Below the pieces are notes generated by a model that saw nothing but the letters and a program-made list of their open reading frames with translations, was not told the DNA's origin and searched no databases. Shown in pieces: positions 11,891 to 24,158 of a stretch of 64,000 nt of DNA. The first letter of the stretch is position 1. Each line of letters starts with the position of its first letter. Source of the DNA: Nitratireductor alexandrii (GTDB lineage: Bacteria > Pseudomonadota > Alphaproteobacteria > Rhizobiales > Rhizobiaceae); contig NZ_RBVY01000003.1 in NCBI RefSeq assembly GCF_004000215.1, positions 124,001-188,000 on the forward strand, given 5' to 3'. The position numbers and the translations under genes are program-made.

Positions 11891-12163
11891 TCAGTGCAGC
11901 ACGAACTCGCCCTCGACGCTGCGCCACTCGCTTGGTGCGATCAAACGCTTGTGCGTATAGGCGACCGAATGCAGCGGTCCCTCGAGCTTTTGCGCCCAGA
12001 AATCGAGAAACGCCCCGAGCACGGGAAAGCGCGGCGCGAGGTCGTAGTCCTGCCAGACATAGGTCTGCAGAAGATGCGGATGGTCGGGCATGTGATAAAG
12101 GATGCGGGCGGTGGTCAGTCCATATCCGTCCAGCATCAGTTTCAGGTCGGTTCTGTCATCCAT
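11891..12163 (-). CDS. usg: Usg family protein
   Basis: The 90-residue protein carries the conserved core of the alphaproteobacterial Usg family: LTTARILYHMPDHP, WQDYDLAPRFP, EGPLHSV and LIAPSEWRSV. Old annotations call it a tRNA pseudouridine synthase-associated or phosphoribosylanthranilate isomerase-associated protein, but the function is not established. The start is the ATG at 12163 (MDDRTDLKL), preceded by GGGGACG. It is convergent with the yggS-like gene and divergent from acsA. Confidence 0.85.
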   Translation of the reverse strand: MDDRTDLKLMLDGYGLTTARILYHMPDHPHLLQTYVWQDYDLAPRFPVLGAFLDFWAQKLEGPLHSVAYTHKRLIAPSEWRSVEGEFVLH

Positions 12164-12473
12164 GGTGCGTCCCCGGTGTACCGGTTCTCCTCCGCCAGGA
12201 TATCGTGCGCCGCGTTGGTTAACGATTTCTCTACATCCCGACCGGGTCAAGTTTTATATTAATAAAAATCAGGGCTTTAGCAGCGGATTTGACCGAGTGC
12301 TGACGATCGCGGGTGTCTCGGCCAGACGTGGACGCATATGTTTGGCGAAACGAATCCAATGTCTAATGTTGTGCCCGACGGACGAATGGTAATAATGCCG
12401 CCAACGCGCCCGCACGGCACGATCGCGGCAACCCGATGCGTTGCCGGTTCCGGTTTGGAGGAATGAGGAAGTA
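12164..12473. other. intergenic region between usg and acsA
   Basis: This 310-base gap separates divergent usg and acsA and must hold both promoters. It contains an AT-rich island near 12247-12285 (GTTTTATATTAATAAAAATC), clearly lighter in GC than its surroundings. acsA has a strong site GGAGGAATGAGGAAGTA before its ATG at 12474. I find no convincing -35/-10 pair with correct spacing, no hairpin terminator and no ORF with a usable start. Confidence 0.6.
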
Positions 12474-14426
<1,953 letters not shown>

Positions 14427-14433
14427 CATGCCG

Positions 14434-14465
14434 CGTGCACGGCTGGTTTGCCGGCCGTCTGCACG
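14434..14465 (+). terminator. hairpin after acsA (candidate terminator)
   Basis: CGTGCA-CGGCTGG, loop TTTG, CCGGCCG-tc-TGCACG forms a stem of about 13 pairs eight bases after the acsA stop. No T-run follows, so it may be a 3'-end stabilising hairpin or a weak terminator. Confidence 0.4.
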
Positions 14466-14521
14466 GGGTGCTTGAAACGTGGCGTCGAATCTCCCACCTT
14501 GGGGTCGTGTTCAACGAAACG

Positions 14522-14535
14522 AAAGGAGGTGATCC
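14522..14535 (+). promoter_or_regulatory. full-length anti-16S ribosome-binding site
   Basis: AAAGGAGGTGATCC is an exact 14-base complement of the canonical 16S rRNA 3' tail (GGATCACCTCCTTT). It lies one base before the ATG of a 22-codon ORF. Normal sites match 4-7 bases, so this is an extreme case. The spacing from the core GGAGG to the ATG is about seven bases. Confidence 0.8.
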
Positions 14536-14536
14536 G

Positions 14537-14605
14537 ATGTCGAGTGATTTCGTTTTCCGTAGTGTGGTCTCGGCGGATTGCCGTGTCGGGGAGCAGCCTT
14601 CCTGA
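14537..14605 (+). CDS. 22-codon small ORF (candidate small protein or leader peptide)
   Basis: ATG to TGA encodes 22 residues beginning MSSDFVFRSV and ending CRVGEQPS. The evidence for translation is the perfect 14-base Shine-Dalgarno sequence one base upstream. It has no transmembrane segment and no run of a single amino acid typical of attenuator peptides, but contains one Cys. It sits between acsA and the convergent TadG-like gene, and is followed by an anti-SD-like hairpin and a rho-independent terminator. That makes it the main content of a short transcript of roughly 150-200 bases. The function is unknown. Confidence 0.6.
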   Translation: MSSDFVFRSVVSADCRVGEQPS

Positions 14606-14617
14606 ACAGGGCATGAC

Positions 14618-14655
14618 GCGCGGCCGGTGATTGCGATCACCTCCAGCGGCCGCGC
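14618..14655 (+). ncRNA. hairpin carrying a copy of the 16S anti-Shine-Dalgarno sequence
   Basis: GCGCGGCC-GGTGAT, loop TGCG, ATCACC-tccagc-GGCCGCGC forms a 14-pair stem with a six-base bulge. Bases 14635-14644 (GATCACCTCC) are identical to the 16S anti-SD and exactly complementary to the SD of the small ORF 100 bases upstream (GGAGGTGATC, 14525-14534). The RNA can therefore fold either as this local hairpin or as a long-range SD/anti-SD pairing. I read the region 14520-14700 as a structured small transcript; it is not a family I can name. Confidence 0.55.
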
Positions 14656-14673
14656 TACGAACGGAAACACGTT

Positions 14674-14702
14674 GGGCCGCCTTTCGGGGCGGCCCTTTCC
14701 GT
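14674..14702 (+). terminator. rho-independent terminator
   Basis: GGGCCGCC, loop TTTCGG, GGCGGCCC is followed by TTTCCGTTT. An outer ACGGAAA (14661-14667)/TTTCCGT (14696-14702) pairing can extend the stem. It ends the plus-strand small transcript just before the TadG-like gene that comes in from the other strand. Confidence 0.7.
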
Positions 14703-14712
14703 TTCAAACGCG

Positions 14713-16071
14713 CTATTTGATAATCGCCAGCCGCTCGATATTGCCGGCGATCTCCTGAAAGGCGGCGTCGAGTTCCTCGCCGCTCGCCGCCTCGAAATAA
14801 TGCCGGATCGAGCCACGGTCGGGCGAGGCACAGGCCTGCATGACCTGCTTTGCGTTGCGTTCGCGCAGTTGAAAGCCGACGGTGAAGATCTCGATGCCCG
14901 CCTTTTTCATTTCCTGGCAGAGCCGTTCGGCCTGGTTGCGGGAACGGCCGGCCTGACCGCCTTTTGTCGTTGCGCGACGGGGCACGCCGGCAAAGGCGGT
15001 GTTGAACTCGCCATCGGTCATCAGGATCGCGAATTTGCCGACCTTCTTGGTGTTGGGCGCCAGCGGCTGCGAGCCGGCAGGCAGCACCTCCGCCCATTTG
15101 CGCGACAGCAGGTACCAGCTCCACTGAATGCCGATATGGCCGGCGGTATGTCCGTTCGCACGGAACGCGCCGATGGTCGCCTTCAACCGCGAGACGTCGT
15201 CGGTCAGCGGTTGCAGCGCTGCGGAGGGGCAGAAGGCCAGCCGATAGTCGCGGTTGACCATGGCCGTGCGCGGCGAGGCATCGCTGAATTGCTGCATGCC
15301 CTTGCGCTCGGTGGCACAGGAATCGGGACGGCGCGAACCGTCCGGCAGGCGGGGGGAACTGCGCAGGCCGGCCGAGACCGGCCTCAGATCCTCCAGTGCC
15401 GGTGGCTCGCCTGTGGCGAACTCCGTTTCCACATGCACCATCGGCGCCAGCACGCCGGTGTTGACGGCGTCGGCGTAAGGCACGATAGCAAGGCGCACAC
15501 GCGGGTCGGTTGCGTTCTGTCCGGCCAGGAAGGTGTCGACGACATTGCCGGCGGCGGCCTGCAGATCGCGCAGTTTTCTGCCGCGCATCGAACCGGTAAT
15601 GTCGAGCATCATCGCCACTTCGATCTTGCGGTCCGAATAAAGCGCTTGCGATTCGACCCGGATCATGCGCGATGCCGCCGCGTTGAAGACCGGAAAGGCG
15701 AGATCGATCTCGGCGCTGGCCACCGCCGAAACGGTGCGCGCCTGCCTGTCGATAGTCACCCGATCCAGCGTGACACGGTCCTTGCTGGCAAAGCCGGTCG
15801 ACCCGTTCGCTTTCAGGAAGGCCGAGACAAGCGCATCGACATCGTCGGGCGCGATCTTGCCGGTCGTCAGGTCGCGCGCAGTGGACGTCACCGCCGCGTC
15901 GAGCGCATTCGACAGGTTCGAGCGCGTCAGCGTCACCTGGGCAAGGTTGAGCGCGAACCCGCCGCCCGCGACCAGAGCGGACATCACCGCGGCCGTCGCC
16001 AGGGCGAAATTGCCCGCACGGTCGGAGCCGAATGTCCGCAACCGGCTGCGAAGTCTCGTTTTGGCGCGCAT
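14713..16071 (-). CDS. TadG-like protein with von Willebrand factor A domain
   Basis: The 452-residue product begins with a short basic region and one membrane segment (about residues 20-45) of the TadE/TadG pseudopilin type (GNFALATAAVM). This is followed by a Tad-like N-terminal domain and, from about residue 150, a vWA domain with the metal-site motif DITGS at 157-161. Such proteins belong to Flp/Tad pilus loci or act alone at the envelope. No other tad gene is in the window, so this is a stand-alone copy. It is convergent with the small transcript after acsA. Confidence 0.82.
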   Translation of the reverse strand: MRAKTRLRSRLRTFGSDRAGNFALATAAVMSALVAGGGFALNLAQVTLTRSNLSNALDAAVTSTARDLTTGKIAPDDVDALVSAFLKANGSTGFASKDRVTLDRVTIDRQARTVSAVASAEIDLAFPVFNAAASRMIRVESQALYSDRKIEVAMMLDITGSMRGRKLRDLQAAAGNVVDTFLAGQNATDPRVRLAIVPYADAVNTGVLAPMVHVETEFATGEPPALEDLRPVSAGLRSSPRLPDGSRRPDSCATERKGMQQFSDASPRTAMVNRDYRLAFCPSAALQPLTDDVSRLKATIGAFRANGHTAGHIGIQWSWYLLSRKWAEVLPAGSQPLAPNTKKVGKFAILMTDGEFNTAFAGVPRRATTKGGQAGRSRNQAERLCQEMKKAGIEIFTVGFQLRERNAKQVMQACASPDRGSIRHYFEAASGEELDAAFQEIAGNIERLAIIK

Positions 16072-16419
16072 GCTTGTCTTCCTCTTCGACGATAGGGGCG
16101 TCGTGAGGAGCGATGCAACTTTCCTGCCAGGGCCAGACCAAAACCGGGACGGCGCCGGATAGAGGCTGGCAAGTTTTTGATTTTATTGAGGACAGGTGAA
16201 AGCCTAGGTTACCGTGAGGTTAACGCAGACGCCCGCTCGAGACCGGGCGGCACGCCGCGTTGCCTCGACTGCCGGTCAAGGCGGACCGGGCCGTGCGGCT
16301 GTCCCCAAAAGACACAAACGGCCTCTCGCGTTCAGCACCATGTGTCCCGCCATCTGCCGCGGTGAGGCGACACGACAGCAAGCCCGAGCGGGGCCGGACT
16401 TGACCGCAGGTCCGTCAGC
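16072..16419. other. intergenic region upstream of the TadG-like gene
   Basis: This 348-base stretch lies between the start of the TadG-like gene and the stop of the SDHAF4 gene, both on the minus strand. It contains an AT-rich patch near 16168-16190 (AAGTTTTTGATTTTATTGAGG) that probably belongs to the TadG promoter, and a repeated GGTTA element near 16206-16222. No ORF with a credible start, tRNA or strong terminator was seen. Confidence 0.5.
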
Positions 16420-16650
16420 TCAGAAATCCGTGGCGATGCCCTTGACCTCCCAGTCGCCGTAGCGGCCGGGTTCGAGCCCGCCGCGCCCGCCGAGCTCTGA
16501 CGGACGCTCGGCTTCGCGCTTCCGATATTCGGCGCGTCGCGCCTCCGCCTCGGCCAGCGCGCGACGGGCCTGCGGCGGCAGCGGCCTGGAAGCGTCTTCC
16601 GCCTCCATCCGGCGCTGCTGCGCGTCGTATCGCCCGGTGCTGTCCGTCAT
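16420..16650 (-). CDS. SDHAF4/DUF1674 family succinate dehydrogenase assembly factor
   Basis: The 76-residue protein ends with the family hallmark [18 protein letters not shown], preceded by ELGGRGG. In eukaryotes and alphaproteobacteria this family helps to load flavinylated SdhA into succinate dehydrogenase. The start is the ATG at 16650 (MTDSTGRYD), after a GGAGG site; the longer reading frame upstream overlaps the divergent htpX promoter. The central part is charged and low-complexity, as usual for this family. Confidence 0.85.
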   Translation of the reverse strand: MTDSTGRYDAQQRRMEAEDASRPLPPQARRALAEAEARRAEYRKREAERPSELGGRGGLEPGRYGDWEVKGIATDF

Positions 16651-16759
16651 GCGCGCCTCCGCGGAAAATATTGAAGTTGGCCGGCGACCCACCCATCATA
16701 TAGATCGGTTCGAATCCGTTTTCGAGTATCGGGAACGGCTTGTCAGTCAGGAGCGTCCG

Positions 16760-17797
16760 ATGAACATGATCCGCACGGCGATGCTGCTTGCCGCGATGAC
16801 GGCGCTCTTCATGGGCGTAGGTTATCTGATCGGCGGCTCGGGCGGCATGATGATCGCCTTCGTTTTGGCCGCCGGCATGAACCTGTTCAGCTATTGGAAC
16901 GCCGACAAGATGGTGCTGCGCATGCACCACGCCGTCGAGGTCGACGAGGCCGGCGCGCCCGAATTTTACGAGATCGTGCGCGGGCTGTCGCATAATGCCG
17001 ACCTGCCGATGCCGAAGGTCTATCTGATCAAGAGCGATCAGCCCAACGCCTTCGCCACCGGCCGCAATCCGCAAAACGCGGCAGTGGCCGCGACCACCGG
17101 CCTGCTGGAGCGGCTGTCCTACGAAGAGGTCGCCGGCGTGATGGCGCACGAACTCGCCCATGTGAAGAATCGCGACACGCTGATCATGACGATTACCGCC
17201 ACGCTCGCCGGCGCGATATCGATGCTGGGCAATTTCGCCTTCTTTTTCGGCGGCAACCGCGACAACAACAATCCGCTCGGTTTCGTCGGCGTGCTGGCAG
17301 CAATGATCGTGGCACCGCTGGCGGCCATGCTGGTGCAGATGGCGATCAGCCGCACCCGCGAATATTCCGCCGACCGGCTCGGCGCCGAGATCTGCGGCGC
17401 GCCGCTTTGGCTTGCCTCGGCCCTCGACAAGATCGCCCGCGCAGCCGGCCGCATTCCCAATCAGGACGCCGAGCGCAACCCGGCGACCGCGCATATGTTC
17501 ATCATCAACCCGCTGTCGGGCGAACGCATGGACAATCTGTTTTCAACCCACCCCGACACCGCGAATCGTATCGCGGCGCTGCAAGCGATGGCCGACGAGT
17601 TCGCCGCCGATCCGGACCCGCGCGCGGCTTCGCAAGGGCAATCGGCGCCAAGGCAGGCGCCACCGGCACCCGAGACGTCTGCCGGGCCCTGGGATCGCGC
17701 CGGCGAAAAAGCGCCGTCGCCCAAGGTCGACAAACCAAAGAGCCGACCCAACCCCTGGGGCCGCAACCCGACCGGCCCCAAGGGGCCGTGGTCGTGA
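16760..17797 (+). CDS. htpX: HtpX-type M48 zinc metalloprotease
   Basis: The 345-residue inner-membrane protease has two N-terminal membrane spans (about residues 7-25 and 28-46), the zinc motif HELAH at 130-134 and two further spans (about 145-165 and 180-200). The third zinc ligand region is SADRLGAEI. HtpX degrades damaged membrane proteins together with FtsH. The C-terminal 55 residues are Pro/Ala-rich and hydrophilic. The start is the ATG at 16760 after AGGAG. Its stop overlaps the GTG start of rsmB (GTGA). Confidence 0.95.
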   Translation: MNMIRTAMLLAAMTALFMGVGYLIGGSGGMMIAFVLAAGMNLFSYWNADKMVLRMHHAVEVDEAGAPEFYEIVRGLSHNADLPMPKVYLIKSDQPNAFATGRNPQNAAVAATTGLLERLSYEEVAGVMAHELAHVKNRDTLIMTITATLAGAISMLGNFAFFFGGNRDNNNPLGFVGVLAAMIVAPLAAMLVQMAISRTREYSADRLGAEICGAPLWLASALDKIARAAGRIPNQDAERNPATAHMFIINPLSGERMDNLFSTHPDTANRIAALQAMADEFAADPDPRAASQGQSAPRQAPPAPETSAGPWDRAGEKAPSPKVDKPKSRPNPWGRNPTGPKGPWS

Positions 17798-19194
17798 CCG
17801 AACGCGTGGCGACCGAGCGGCGGCGCAAGACCAGACCGAAGGCGAAACCGGGCACGGGAGCGGAGCCGGCGGCGGAGATGCCGGGCCTTGCCGCACGGCG
17901 CGCGGCGGCACGCCTGCTGGCCGCCGTGGTCGATGCCAGGACCCCACTCGACGGTCTGACCGATTCCGAGCATGGCAACCCGCAATTTACCGCACTCGAT
18001 CCGCGCGACCGCGCGCTCGTGCGCGCGATTTTGGCCGCCGCGCTGCGACACAGGCTGTCGATCGGCGCCCTGATCGACAGCCGCCTCGACCGCCCGCTGC
18101 CCGCCAGGGCCGGCACGCTGCTCCACATCCTGCACGTGGCGGCGGCACAAATCCTATTTCTGGACGTGCCCGACAGCGCCGCCGTCAATCTCGCCGTCGC
18201 CCATGCCAGCGCCGACCCGCGCACCCGCCGCTTTACCGGACTGGTCAACGCGGTGCTGCGGGCGTTGGCCACGCGCAAGGAGCGGGCACTGCCGAAAGTG
18301 CTGGCCACGACCCGCGACGCGCCGGACTGGTTTGCCGAACGCCTGATTGCCGCCTACGGCCCCGAAACCGCCGACGCGATCATGGCCGCCCACCGGATCG
18401 AGGCGCCGCTCGACCTCACCGTGCGCACCGACCCCGGCGGCTGGGCGCAAAGACTGGGCGGCCGCCTGATGCCCAACGGCACCGTGCGCCTTGTGCAGCC
18501 GGGCACGCCGGTGCCCGAGCTTGCCGGCTATGCCGAGGGCGCGTGGTGGGTGCAGGACGCCGCCGCCGGCCTCCCGGCGCGGCTGCTGGGCGCGGTCGAC
18601 GGCTGCGACGTCGCCGATCTCTGCGCCGCTCCCGGCGGCAAGACCGCGCAACTTGCCAATGCCGGCGCACGCGTGACCGCCGTCGACGGCTCTGCCAACC
18701 GGTTGCGACGGCTCGCCGTAAACCTCGAACGACTCGGCCTGAGCGCCGAGATCGTGCGTGCCGATCTGGCAAGCTGGCGGCCCGGGCGTCTGTTCGACGC
18801 CGTGCTGCTCGACGCCCCCTGTTCGGCGACCGGTACGCTGCGGCGCCACCCGGACGTCGCCTGGACCAAGTCGCCCGCAGACATCGCCAAACTCGCCGCC
18901 GCGCAACGCCGCCTGCTCGACGCGGCCTCGGGCCTGGTCCGGCCCGGCGGACGTCTGGTCTTTTCCAATTGCTCTTTAGACCCCGAAGAAGGCGAACGAC
19001 TGGTCGCCGGTTTTCTCGACGAGCGGCCCGATTTTTGCCGCGACCCGATCGCACCGACGGAATTCGACGGCCTGGACGGCCTCGTCGATGCTTGTGGCGA
19101 CCTGCGCACCACGCCGGCGGACTGGCCCATCGACGACCCGCGATGGTCGGGCATGGACGGGTTTTTCGCCGCCCGGCTGCGAAGGACCGGTTGA
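17794..19194 (+). CDS. rsmB: 16S rRNA (cytosine-C5) methyltransferase RsmB-like
   Basis: The 466-residue protein has an N-terminal NusB-like RNA-binding domain (about residues 30-165) and a C-terminal Rossmann methyltransferase. The latter carries [11 protein letters not shown] for S-adenosylmethionine binding, [14 protein letters not shown] with one catalytic Cys, and [11 protein letters not shown] with the other. RsmB methylates C967 (E. coli numbering) of 16S rRNA. The GTG start overlaps the htpX stop by four bases and is preceded by AAGGGG, so the two are translationally coupled. Confidence 0.93.
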   Translation: MTERVATERRRKTRPKAKPGTGAEPAAEMPGLAARRAAARLLAAVVDARTPLDGLTDSEHGNPQFTALDPRDRALVRAILAAALRHRLSIGALIDSRLDRPLPARAGTLLHILHVAAAQILFLDVPDSAAVNLAVAHASADPRTRRFTGLVNAVLRALATRKERALPKVLATTRDAPDWFAERLIAAYGPETADAIMAAHRIEAPLDLTVRTDPGGWAQRLGGRLMPNGTVRLVQPGTPVPELAGYAEGAWWVQDAAAGLPARLLGAVDGCDVADLCAAPGGKTAQLANAGARVTAVDGSANRLRRLAVNLERLGLSAEIVRADLASWRPGRLFDAVLLDAPCSATGTLRRHPDVAWTKSPADIAKLAAAQRRLLDAASGLVRPGGRLVFSNCSLDPEEGERLVAGFLDERPDFCRDPIAPTEFDGLDGLVDACGDLRTTPADWPIDDPRWSGMDGFFAARLRRTG

Positions 19195-19278
19195 CAGCCG
19201 GATTTTAGCTGTCGCACGGGTTTTTGAATCGGATACACTCGCAAAGGGGTGGAAACGTCGAGGGATAGGGATTCGTTG

Positions 19279-20982
19279 GTGACGGCGGCAGGTCAATCAC
19301 CGCGCCTGTGGGGGCTTGTTGCGCAGGAGGTCTGGCGTCGAACGCGCCAGCGGCTGCGCACGGCGCCAACCTATCGCTGGCGTTATGCCGGGCGCACGCC
19401 CGAGCGGGTTCTGATCGCTCCGCCCGACCTGCGACTGGCCGATCCCCAGATCGCCTCGGAAATCTATCACGGGCGTTTCGCCCTCGGCGGCAAGGTCGTG
19501 GAGACCGGCGGCCGCTCGCCGTTCGCCATCGACAATGCCAGCCCGATATGGCGCGAGGCGCTGCACGAATTTCGCTGGCTGCGCCATCTGCGCGAGGCCG
19601 GCACCGACCTGGCCGCAGCGAACGGGCGCGCGCTGGTCTCCGACTGGATAGACACGCACGGCGCCCATATCGCCGGCACCGCCTGGGAGCCGGCCATCAC
19701 CGCCAAGCGGGTGATCGCCTGGCTGCAGCATTCCACTGTCGTGCTGCAGGGCGCGGAGTTCCAATTCTACCGCAACTTCCTCAAATCGCTGACCACCCAG
19801 ATCCGCTATCTGCGCGCCATCGCGCCTTATATGCGCGGCGGCGAGGACCGGCTGCGCGCGCGCATCGCCCTGGCCTTTGCCGCCTTGTCGCTGCCGACCT
19901 CGCCGGCCACGCTGCGCGTCGCCACCCGCAATCTGGCCCGCGAACTCGACCGGCAGATCCTGCCCGACGGCGGACATATCTCCCGCCAGCCGGCCGCGGT
20001 GATGGAACTGCTCGCCGACCTTCTGCCGCTGCGCCAGACCTATGCCAACCAAGCCGAGGCGCCTCCGCAGGCGCTGATGGGCGCTGTCGACCGCATGCTG
20101 CCGGCCTTGCGCTTCTTCCGCCACCGCGACGGCAGCCTTGCGCGCTTCAACGGCATGGGCGCGACGATCCCCGACCGGATCGCCGCTATCCTGCGCCATG
20201 ACGACACTGCCGGGCAGCCGCTGCTGCATGCGCCGCATTCGGGCTTCGAGCGGCTGTCGATGAACGAGACGACGGTGATCGCCGACACCGGCAAGCCGGA
20301 CGCGCCCGAAGCCGCCATTCCCGCCCATGCCGGCTGCCTGTCCTTCGAACTGTCTTCGGGCCGGCGCATGTTCATCGTCAATGCAGGCGTCGACCGGCAC
20401 GGGCCCGACGCGTTTCGGCCGCTGTCGCGCGCCACCGCCGCCCATTCGACCGCGACGCTCAACGACACCTCCTCGTGCCGCTTCACCACCTCACCGCGGC
20501 TGACCCGGTTGATCGGCGCCTCCGTGATCAGCGGTCCGAGCAGCGTCACCTCCAAGCGCACGGATGCGACGGGACGGCAGGGTTTCGTCGCCGTGCATGA
20601 CGGTTACGTGCCCACATTCGGGCTTCTTCACGAGCGTGCGCTCGAACTTACCCAGGACGGCGACGTGCTCGACGGCACCGACCGGTTCTACCGCCCCGAC
20701 GGAGCCGCGCCGGGCGAGGGCGACACCGTGGCGATCCGCTTTCACGTCCATCCCGACATCGATCTATTGCGCGACGAGGCCGGGCGGCTGGTGCTTGCGG
20801 CTCGCGACGGCCTGTCCTGGGTGTTTTCGTGCGACGGCGTCGAGCCGGTCGTGGAGGAATCGATCTTCTTTGCCGGCATCAGCGGCCCGCGCCGCAACCT
20901 CCAGATCGTGCTCGCCTTCCAGGCCGGCGCGCTTCCGGAAGTCGCCTGGCGGCTGACCCGCACCACGCTCGAGCGCCTGTAA
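19279..20982 (+). CDS. heparinase II/III family protein
   Basis: The 567-residue product matches the heparinase II/III-like family of alpha/alpha-toroid polysaccharide lyases. It has the [11 protein letters not shown] and SDWIDTH segments at the N-terminus and a C-terminal beta-sandwich containing [14 protein letters not shown] and [10 protein letters not shown]. The real substrate in rhizobia is not known and may be an own cell-surface polysaccharide. The start is uncertain: GTG 19279 has AGGGATAGGG eight bases upstream, whereas GTG 19249 would add ten residues without a good site. It lies between rsmB and purH, a conserved neighbourhood. No signal peptide is obvious. Confidence 0.85.
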   Translation: MTAAGQSPRLWGLVAQEVWRRTRQRLRTAPTYRWRYAGRTPERVLIAPPDLRLADPQIASEIYHGRFALGGKVVETGGRSPFAIDNASPIWREALHEFRWLRHLREAGTDLAAANGRALVSDWIDTHGAHIAGTAWEPAITAKRVIAWLQHSTVVLQGAEFQFYRNFLKSLTTQIRYLRAIAPYMRGGEDRLRARIALAFAALSLPTSPATLRVATRNLARELDRQILPDGGHISRQPAAVMELLADLLPLRQTYANQAEAPPQALMGAVDRMLPALRFFRHRDGSLARFNGMGATIPDRIAAILRHDDTAGQPLLHAPHSGFERLSMNETTVIADTGKPDAPEAAIPAHAGCLSFELSSGRRMFIVNAGVDRHGPDAFRPLSRATAAHSTATLNDTSSCRFTTSPRLTRLIGASVISGPSSVTSKRTDATGRQGFVAVHDGYVPTFGLLHERALELTQDGDVLDGTDRFYRPDGAAPGEGDTVAIRFHVHPDIDLLRDEAGRLVLAARDGLSWVFSCDGVEPVVEESIFFAGISGPRRNLQIVLAFQAGALPEVAWRLTRTTLERL

Positions 20983-21085
20983 CGATTTTGCGCGTCCTGG
21001 CCATGCGTCAGGCGCATTTGTTTTGCGTCCCGCTTGTGATAGGTCGCGCACGCCCCTTCCCTTAGACACAGGAGACCGCCGGTCG

Positions 21086-22702
21086 ATGGCCGTGACGTCG
21101 AAAAACATACCCGCTCCCGATCTGGTGCCGGTGCGCCGGGCGCTGATCTCGGTCTCCGACAAGACCGGACTGGCCGAATTCGCGGGCAGGCTGGCCGCGG
21201 GCGGTATCGAGCTGGTCTCCACCGGCGGTACGGCGGCCGCGATCGCCGCGGCCGGGCTCGCCGTCACCGACATCTCCGACGTCACCGGCTTCCCCGAGAT
21301 CATGGATGGGCGGGTGAAGACGCTACACCCGCTCGTCCATGGCGGACTGCTCGCCATACGCGACGACCCGCAGCACACTGCCGCGATGGAAGCTCACGAC
21401 ATCCGTCCCTTCGACCTCGTGGTGATCAATCTTTATCCGTTCGAAGAGGTCCGCAACGCCGGCAGCGACTATGCCACCACGGTGGAAAACGTCGATATTG
21501 GCGGGCCCGCGATGGTGCGTGCGGCAGCCAAGAATCACGCCTATGTCGCAGTTCTGACCGAGCCTGCCGATTACGGCCGGGTTGCCGATGCGCTGGCCGG
21601 AAACGACAACTGCCTGCCCTATCGCCTCCGTCAGGAACTCGCCGCCAAGGCATTCGCGCGCACTGCCGCCTACGACGCCGCGATCTCGGGCTGGTTCGCC
21701 GAAACGCTCGAACTCGACGACCCGGACTGGCGTGCCTTCGGCGGCCGGCTCGGCGAGGCGATGCGTTATGGCGAAAACCCGCATCAAAAGGCCGGCTTCT
21801 ACCGCACCGGCGAAAAGCGCGCCGGCGTTGCCACCGCCCGCCAGGTCCAGGGCAAGCAATTGTCCTACAACAATCTCAACGACACCGACGCCGCTTTCGA
21901 ACTGGTTGGCGAATTCGACCCGGCCGAAAGCGCGGCCGTGGCAATCATCAAGCACGCCAACCCGTGCGGCGTGGCCCGGGCGGCAACGCTCAGCCAGGCC
22001 TACCGCAAGGCTCTGGCCTGCGATCCGGTCTCCGCCTTCGGCGGCATCGTCGCGCTCAACCGCATCCTCGATGCCGAGGCGGCGGCCGAGATCGTCAAGA
22101 CCTTCACCGAAGTCATCATCGCGCCCGGCGCCGACGCCGACGCATGCGCCCTGATCGCGGAGAAGAAGAATTTGCGGCTGCTCCTGACGGACGGACTGCC
22201 CGACCCGCGTGCTGCCGGTTTGATGGTGAAATCGGTCGCCGGCGGCCTGCTCGTCCAGTCGCGCGACGATGCGGTGGTCGAGGATCTCGACCTGAAAGCC
22301 GTGACAAAGCGGGCGCCCGACGCGCGCGAGCTCGCCGACCTGAAATTCGCCTTCAAGGTGGCCAAGCACGTCAAGTCGAATGCGATCGTCTATGCCCGCG
22401 ACGGCGCCACGGTCGGCATCGGCGCCGGACAGATGAGCCGGGTCGATTCGGCCCGCATCGCCGCACGCAAGGCCGAGGACGCTGCGGCGGCGGCCGGCGC
22501 GGCCGAACCGCTCACCCGTGGCGCGGTGGTCGCCTCGGATGCCTTCTTTCCCTTCGCCGACGGCTTGCTGACGGCAGTCGAGGCCGGTGCGACGGCAGTG
22601 ATCCAGCCGGGCGGCTCGATGCGCGACGAGGAGGTGATCGCCGCCGCCGACGCGCATGGCATTGCTATGGTGTTCACCGGCACGCGCCACTTCCGCCACT
22701 GA
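21086..22702 (+). CDS. purH: bifunctional AICAR transformylase / IMP cyclohydrolase
   Basis: The 538-residue enzyme catalyses the last two steps of IMP synthesis. The N-terminal cyclohydrolase domain shows [11 protein letters not shown] and [10 protein letters not shown]. The C-terminal transformylase domain shows the KHANPCGVA motif, and [10 protein letters not shown] near the end. The start is the ATG at 21086, after an AGGAGA site; the longer reading frame begins in non-conserved sequence. It is convergent with the MFS gene, with only 24 bases between the stops. Confidence 0.97.
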   Translation: MAVTSKNIPAPDLVPVRRALISVSDKTGLAEFAGRLAAGGIELVSTGGTAAAIAAAGLAVTDISDVTGFPEIMDGRVKTLHPLVHGGLLAIRDDPQHTAAMEAHDIRPFDLVVINLYPFEEVRNAGSDYATTVENVDIGGPAMVRAAAKNHAYVAVLTEPADYGRVADALAGNDNCLPYRLRQELAAKAFARTAAYDAAISGWFAETLELDDPDWRAFGGRLGEAMRYGENPHQKAGFYRTGEKRAGVATARQVQGKQLSYNNLNDTDAAFELVGEFDPAESAAVAIIKHANPCGVARAATLSQAYRKALACDPVSAFGGIVALNRILDAEAAAEIVKTFTEVIIAPGADADACALIAEKKNLRLLLTDGLPDPRAAGLMVKSVAGGLLVQSRDDAVVEDLDLKAVTKRAPDARELADLKFAFKVAKHVKSNAIVYARDGATVGIGAGQMSRVDSARIAARKAEDAAAAAGAAEPLTRGAVVASDAFFPFADGLLTAVEAGATAVIQPGGSMRDEEVIAAADAHGIAMVFTGTRHFRH

Positions 22703-22726
22703 AGCAGCAAGGCGGCGAGCGCCGCC

Positions 22727-24124
22727 TCACGCCTTGGCGGCTTCGGTCTGGTGCCGGCTCTTGACCATCGGCAGGAGAAACAGCCCGAGCAGGAACAGCG
22801 CGATCACAGGCGTGACGCCGAGCCGCTGCGCATCCTGGCTCGACAGGTCGAGCGCTTCGGACGCGAAGAAGCCGGTTGCCAGCGCGATGGTCAGCGGGCC
22901 GATAAAGGTCGTCGCCTTGCCAGACAGCGCGTAAAGCCCGAACGCCTCCGTCACCCGCTCGCGCTCGACCTGGTCGACCAGCAAAGTGCGCGAGGCGGCC
23001 TGGATGGCGCCGCCCGCGGCCCCGATCAGCCCGCCGGCGCAGTAGAAGATGATGTCGGGCAGAGAGCTGCCGCCATCGGCCGCCACGGTGACGAACAACA
23101 CCTCGGTCTGTGTCGTGGAGATCACCAGGATGCAGCACGCCGTCAGGATCACCGCCGCGATCGCGACCACGAAGCGCGGACCGAAACGCTGGTCGAGGCG
23201 GCCACCGAACCAGGCGCCCACCGCTCCGGTCAGATTGGCGAGAATACCGAATATGCCGATCTGTATGATCGACCAGCCGAGCACGCCGGCCGCATAGATG
23301 CCGCCGAAGGTATAAAGCGCATTGAGCGCGTCGCGATAAAACATGCTCGACAGGAGAAAGCTGAAATAGCTGCGTTGCGAGGGCAGGCTGCGCAGCGTGC
23401 GCCCGAGCTGCGACAGGCCGCGCCGCACCGCGCCGCGCGCCGAGGTACGTCGCGCGATGTCGGGCGTGAACAGGAACATCGGCAGGACGAAGACCATGTA
23501 CCACAGCGCGGTGAAGGGGCCGGCCGCGCGATCGCCCTCGCGCATCGCCGGGTCGAGGCCGAAAAGCGGCTCGAGCCCGAGCAAGGTGCGCCCGCTCTCC
23601 GGCGAGGCCGACATGAAACCGAGCACCAGCACCAGCGTGATCAAACCGCCGAGGTACCCCAGGCCCCAGGCCGAGCCGGACAGGCGCCCCAGCTCCGCGC
23701 GCGGCACAAGGTCGGGCATCATCGCATTGTTGAACACGGCAGCAAATTCCATGCCGAACACGGCCAGCGCAACAAAGAACAGGATCGGCCCGATGGCCTC
23801 CATGCCCGGCACGGCCCGCCACAGCATGAAACAGCCGATCACACCCAAGACGGAGAAAAACAGGATCCAAGGCTTGCGCGGGCCGGTCGCATCCGCGATC
23901 GCGCCCAGGATCGGCGACGACAGCGCGATCAGCAGCCCGCCGATGCCGGTCGCGTAGCCCCAAAGCTCTTGTCCGCGTGCCGCGTCACTGGCCACGCTCG
24001 AGGCGAAATAAGGTGCGAAGACGAAGGTGATGATCAGCGTATGGAACGGTTGCTGCGCCCAGTCGAACAGCATCCAGCCCCATATGCCGCGGCGCGGCGC
24101 GCGGCGCTCCTGTGTGTCGGCCAT
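22727..24124 (-). CDS. MFS transporter of the UMF1 (Atg22-like) group
   Basis: The 465-residue protein has about twelve membrane segments and the group-typical opening [28 protein letters not shown]1 members in alphaproteobacteria are linked to efflux of small molecules or amino acids, but the substrate here is unknown. It starts 34 bases after the stop of the NAD-glutamate dehydrogenase gene on the same strand, so joint transcription is plausible. That would fit a role in amino-acid traffic (inference only). Confidence 0.85.
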   Translation of the reverse strand: MADTQERRAPRRGIWGWMLFDWAQQPFHTLIITFVFAPYFASSVASDAARGQELWGYATGIGGLLIALSSPILGAIADATGPRKPWILFFSVLGVIGCFMLWRAVPGMEAIGPILFFVALAVFGMEFAAVFNNAMMPDLVPRAELGRLSGSAWGLGYLGGLITLVLVLGFMSASPESGRTLLGLEPLFGLDPAMREGDRAAGPFTALWYMVFVLPMFLFTPDIARRTSARGAVRRGLSQLGRTLRSLPSQRSYFSFLLSSMFYRDALNALYTFGGIYAAGVLGWSIIQIGIFGILANLTGAVGAWFGGRLDQRFGPRFVVAIAAVILTACCILVISTTQTEVLFVTVAADGGSSLPDIIFYCAGGLIGAAGGAIQAASRTLLVDQVERERVTEAFGLYALSGKATTFIGPLTIALATGFFASEALDLSSQDAQRLGVTPVIALFLLGLFLLPMVKSRHQTEAAKA

Positions 24125-24158
24125 GTCCCCTCCGTCGCCCCCTTGGCGACATGTTGCC

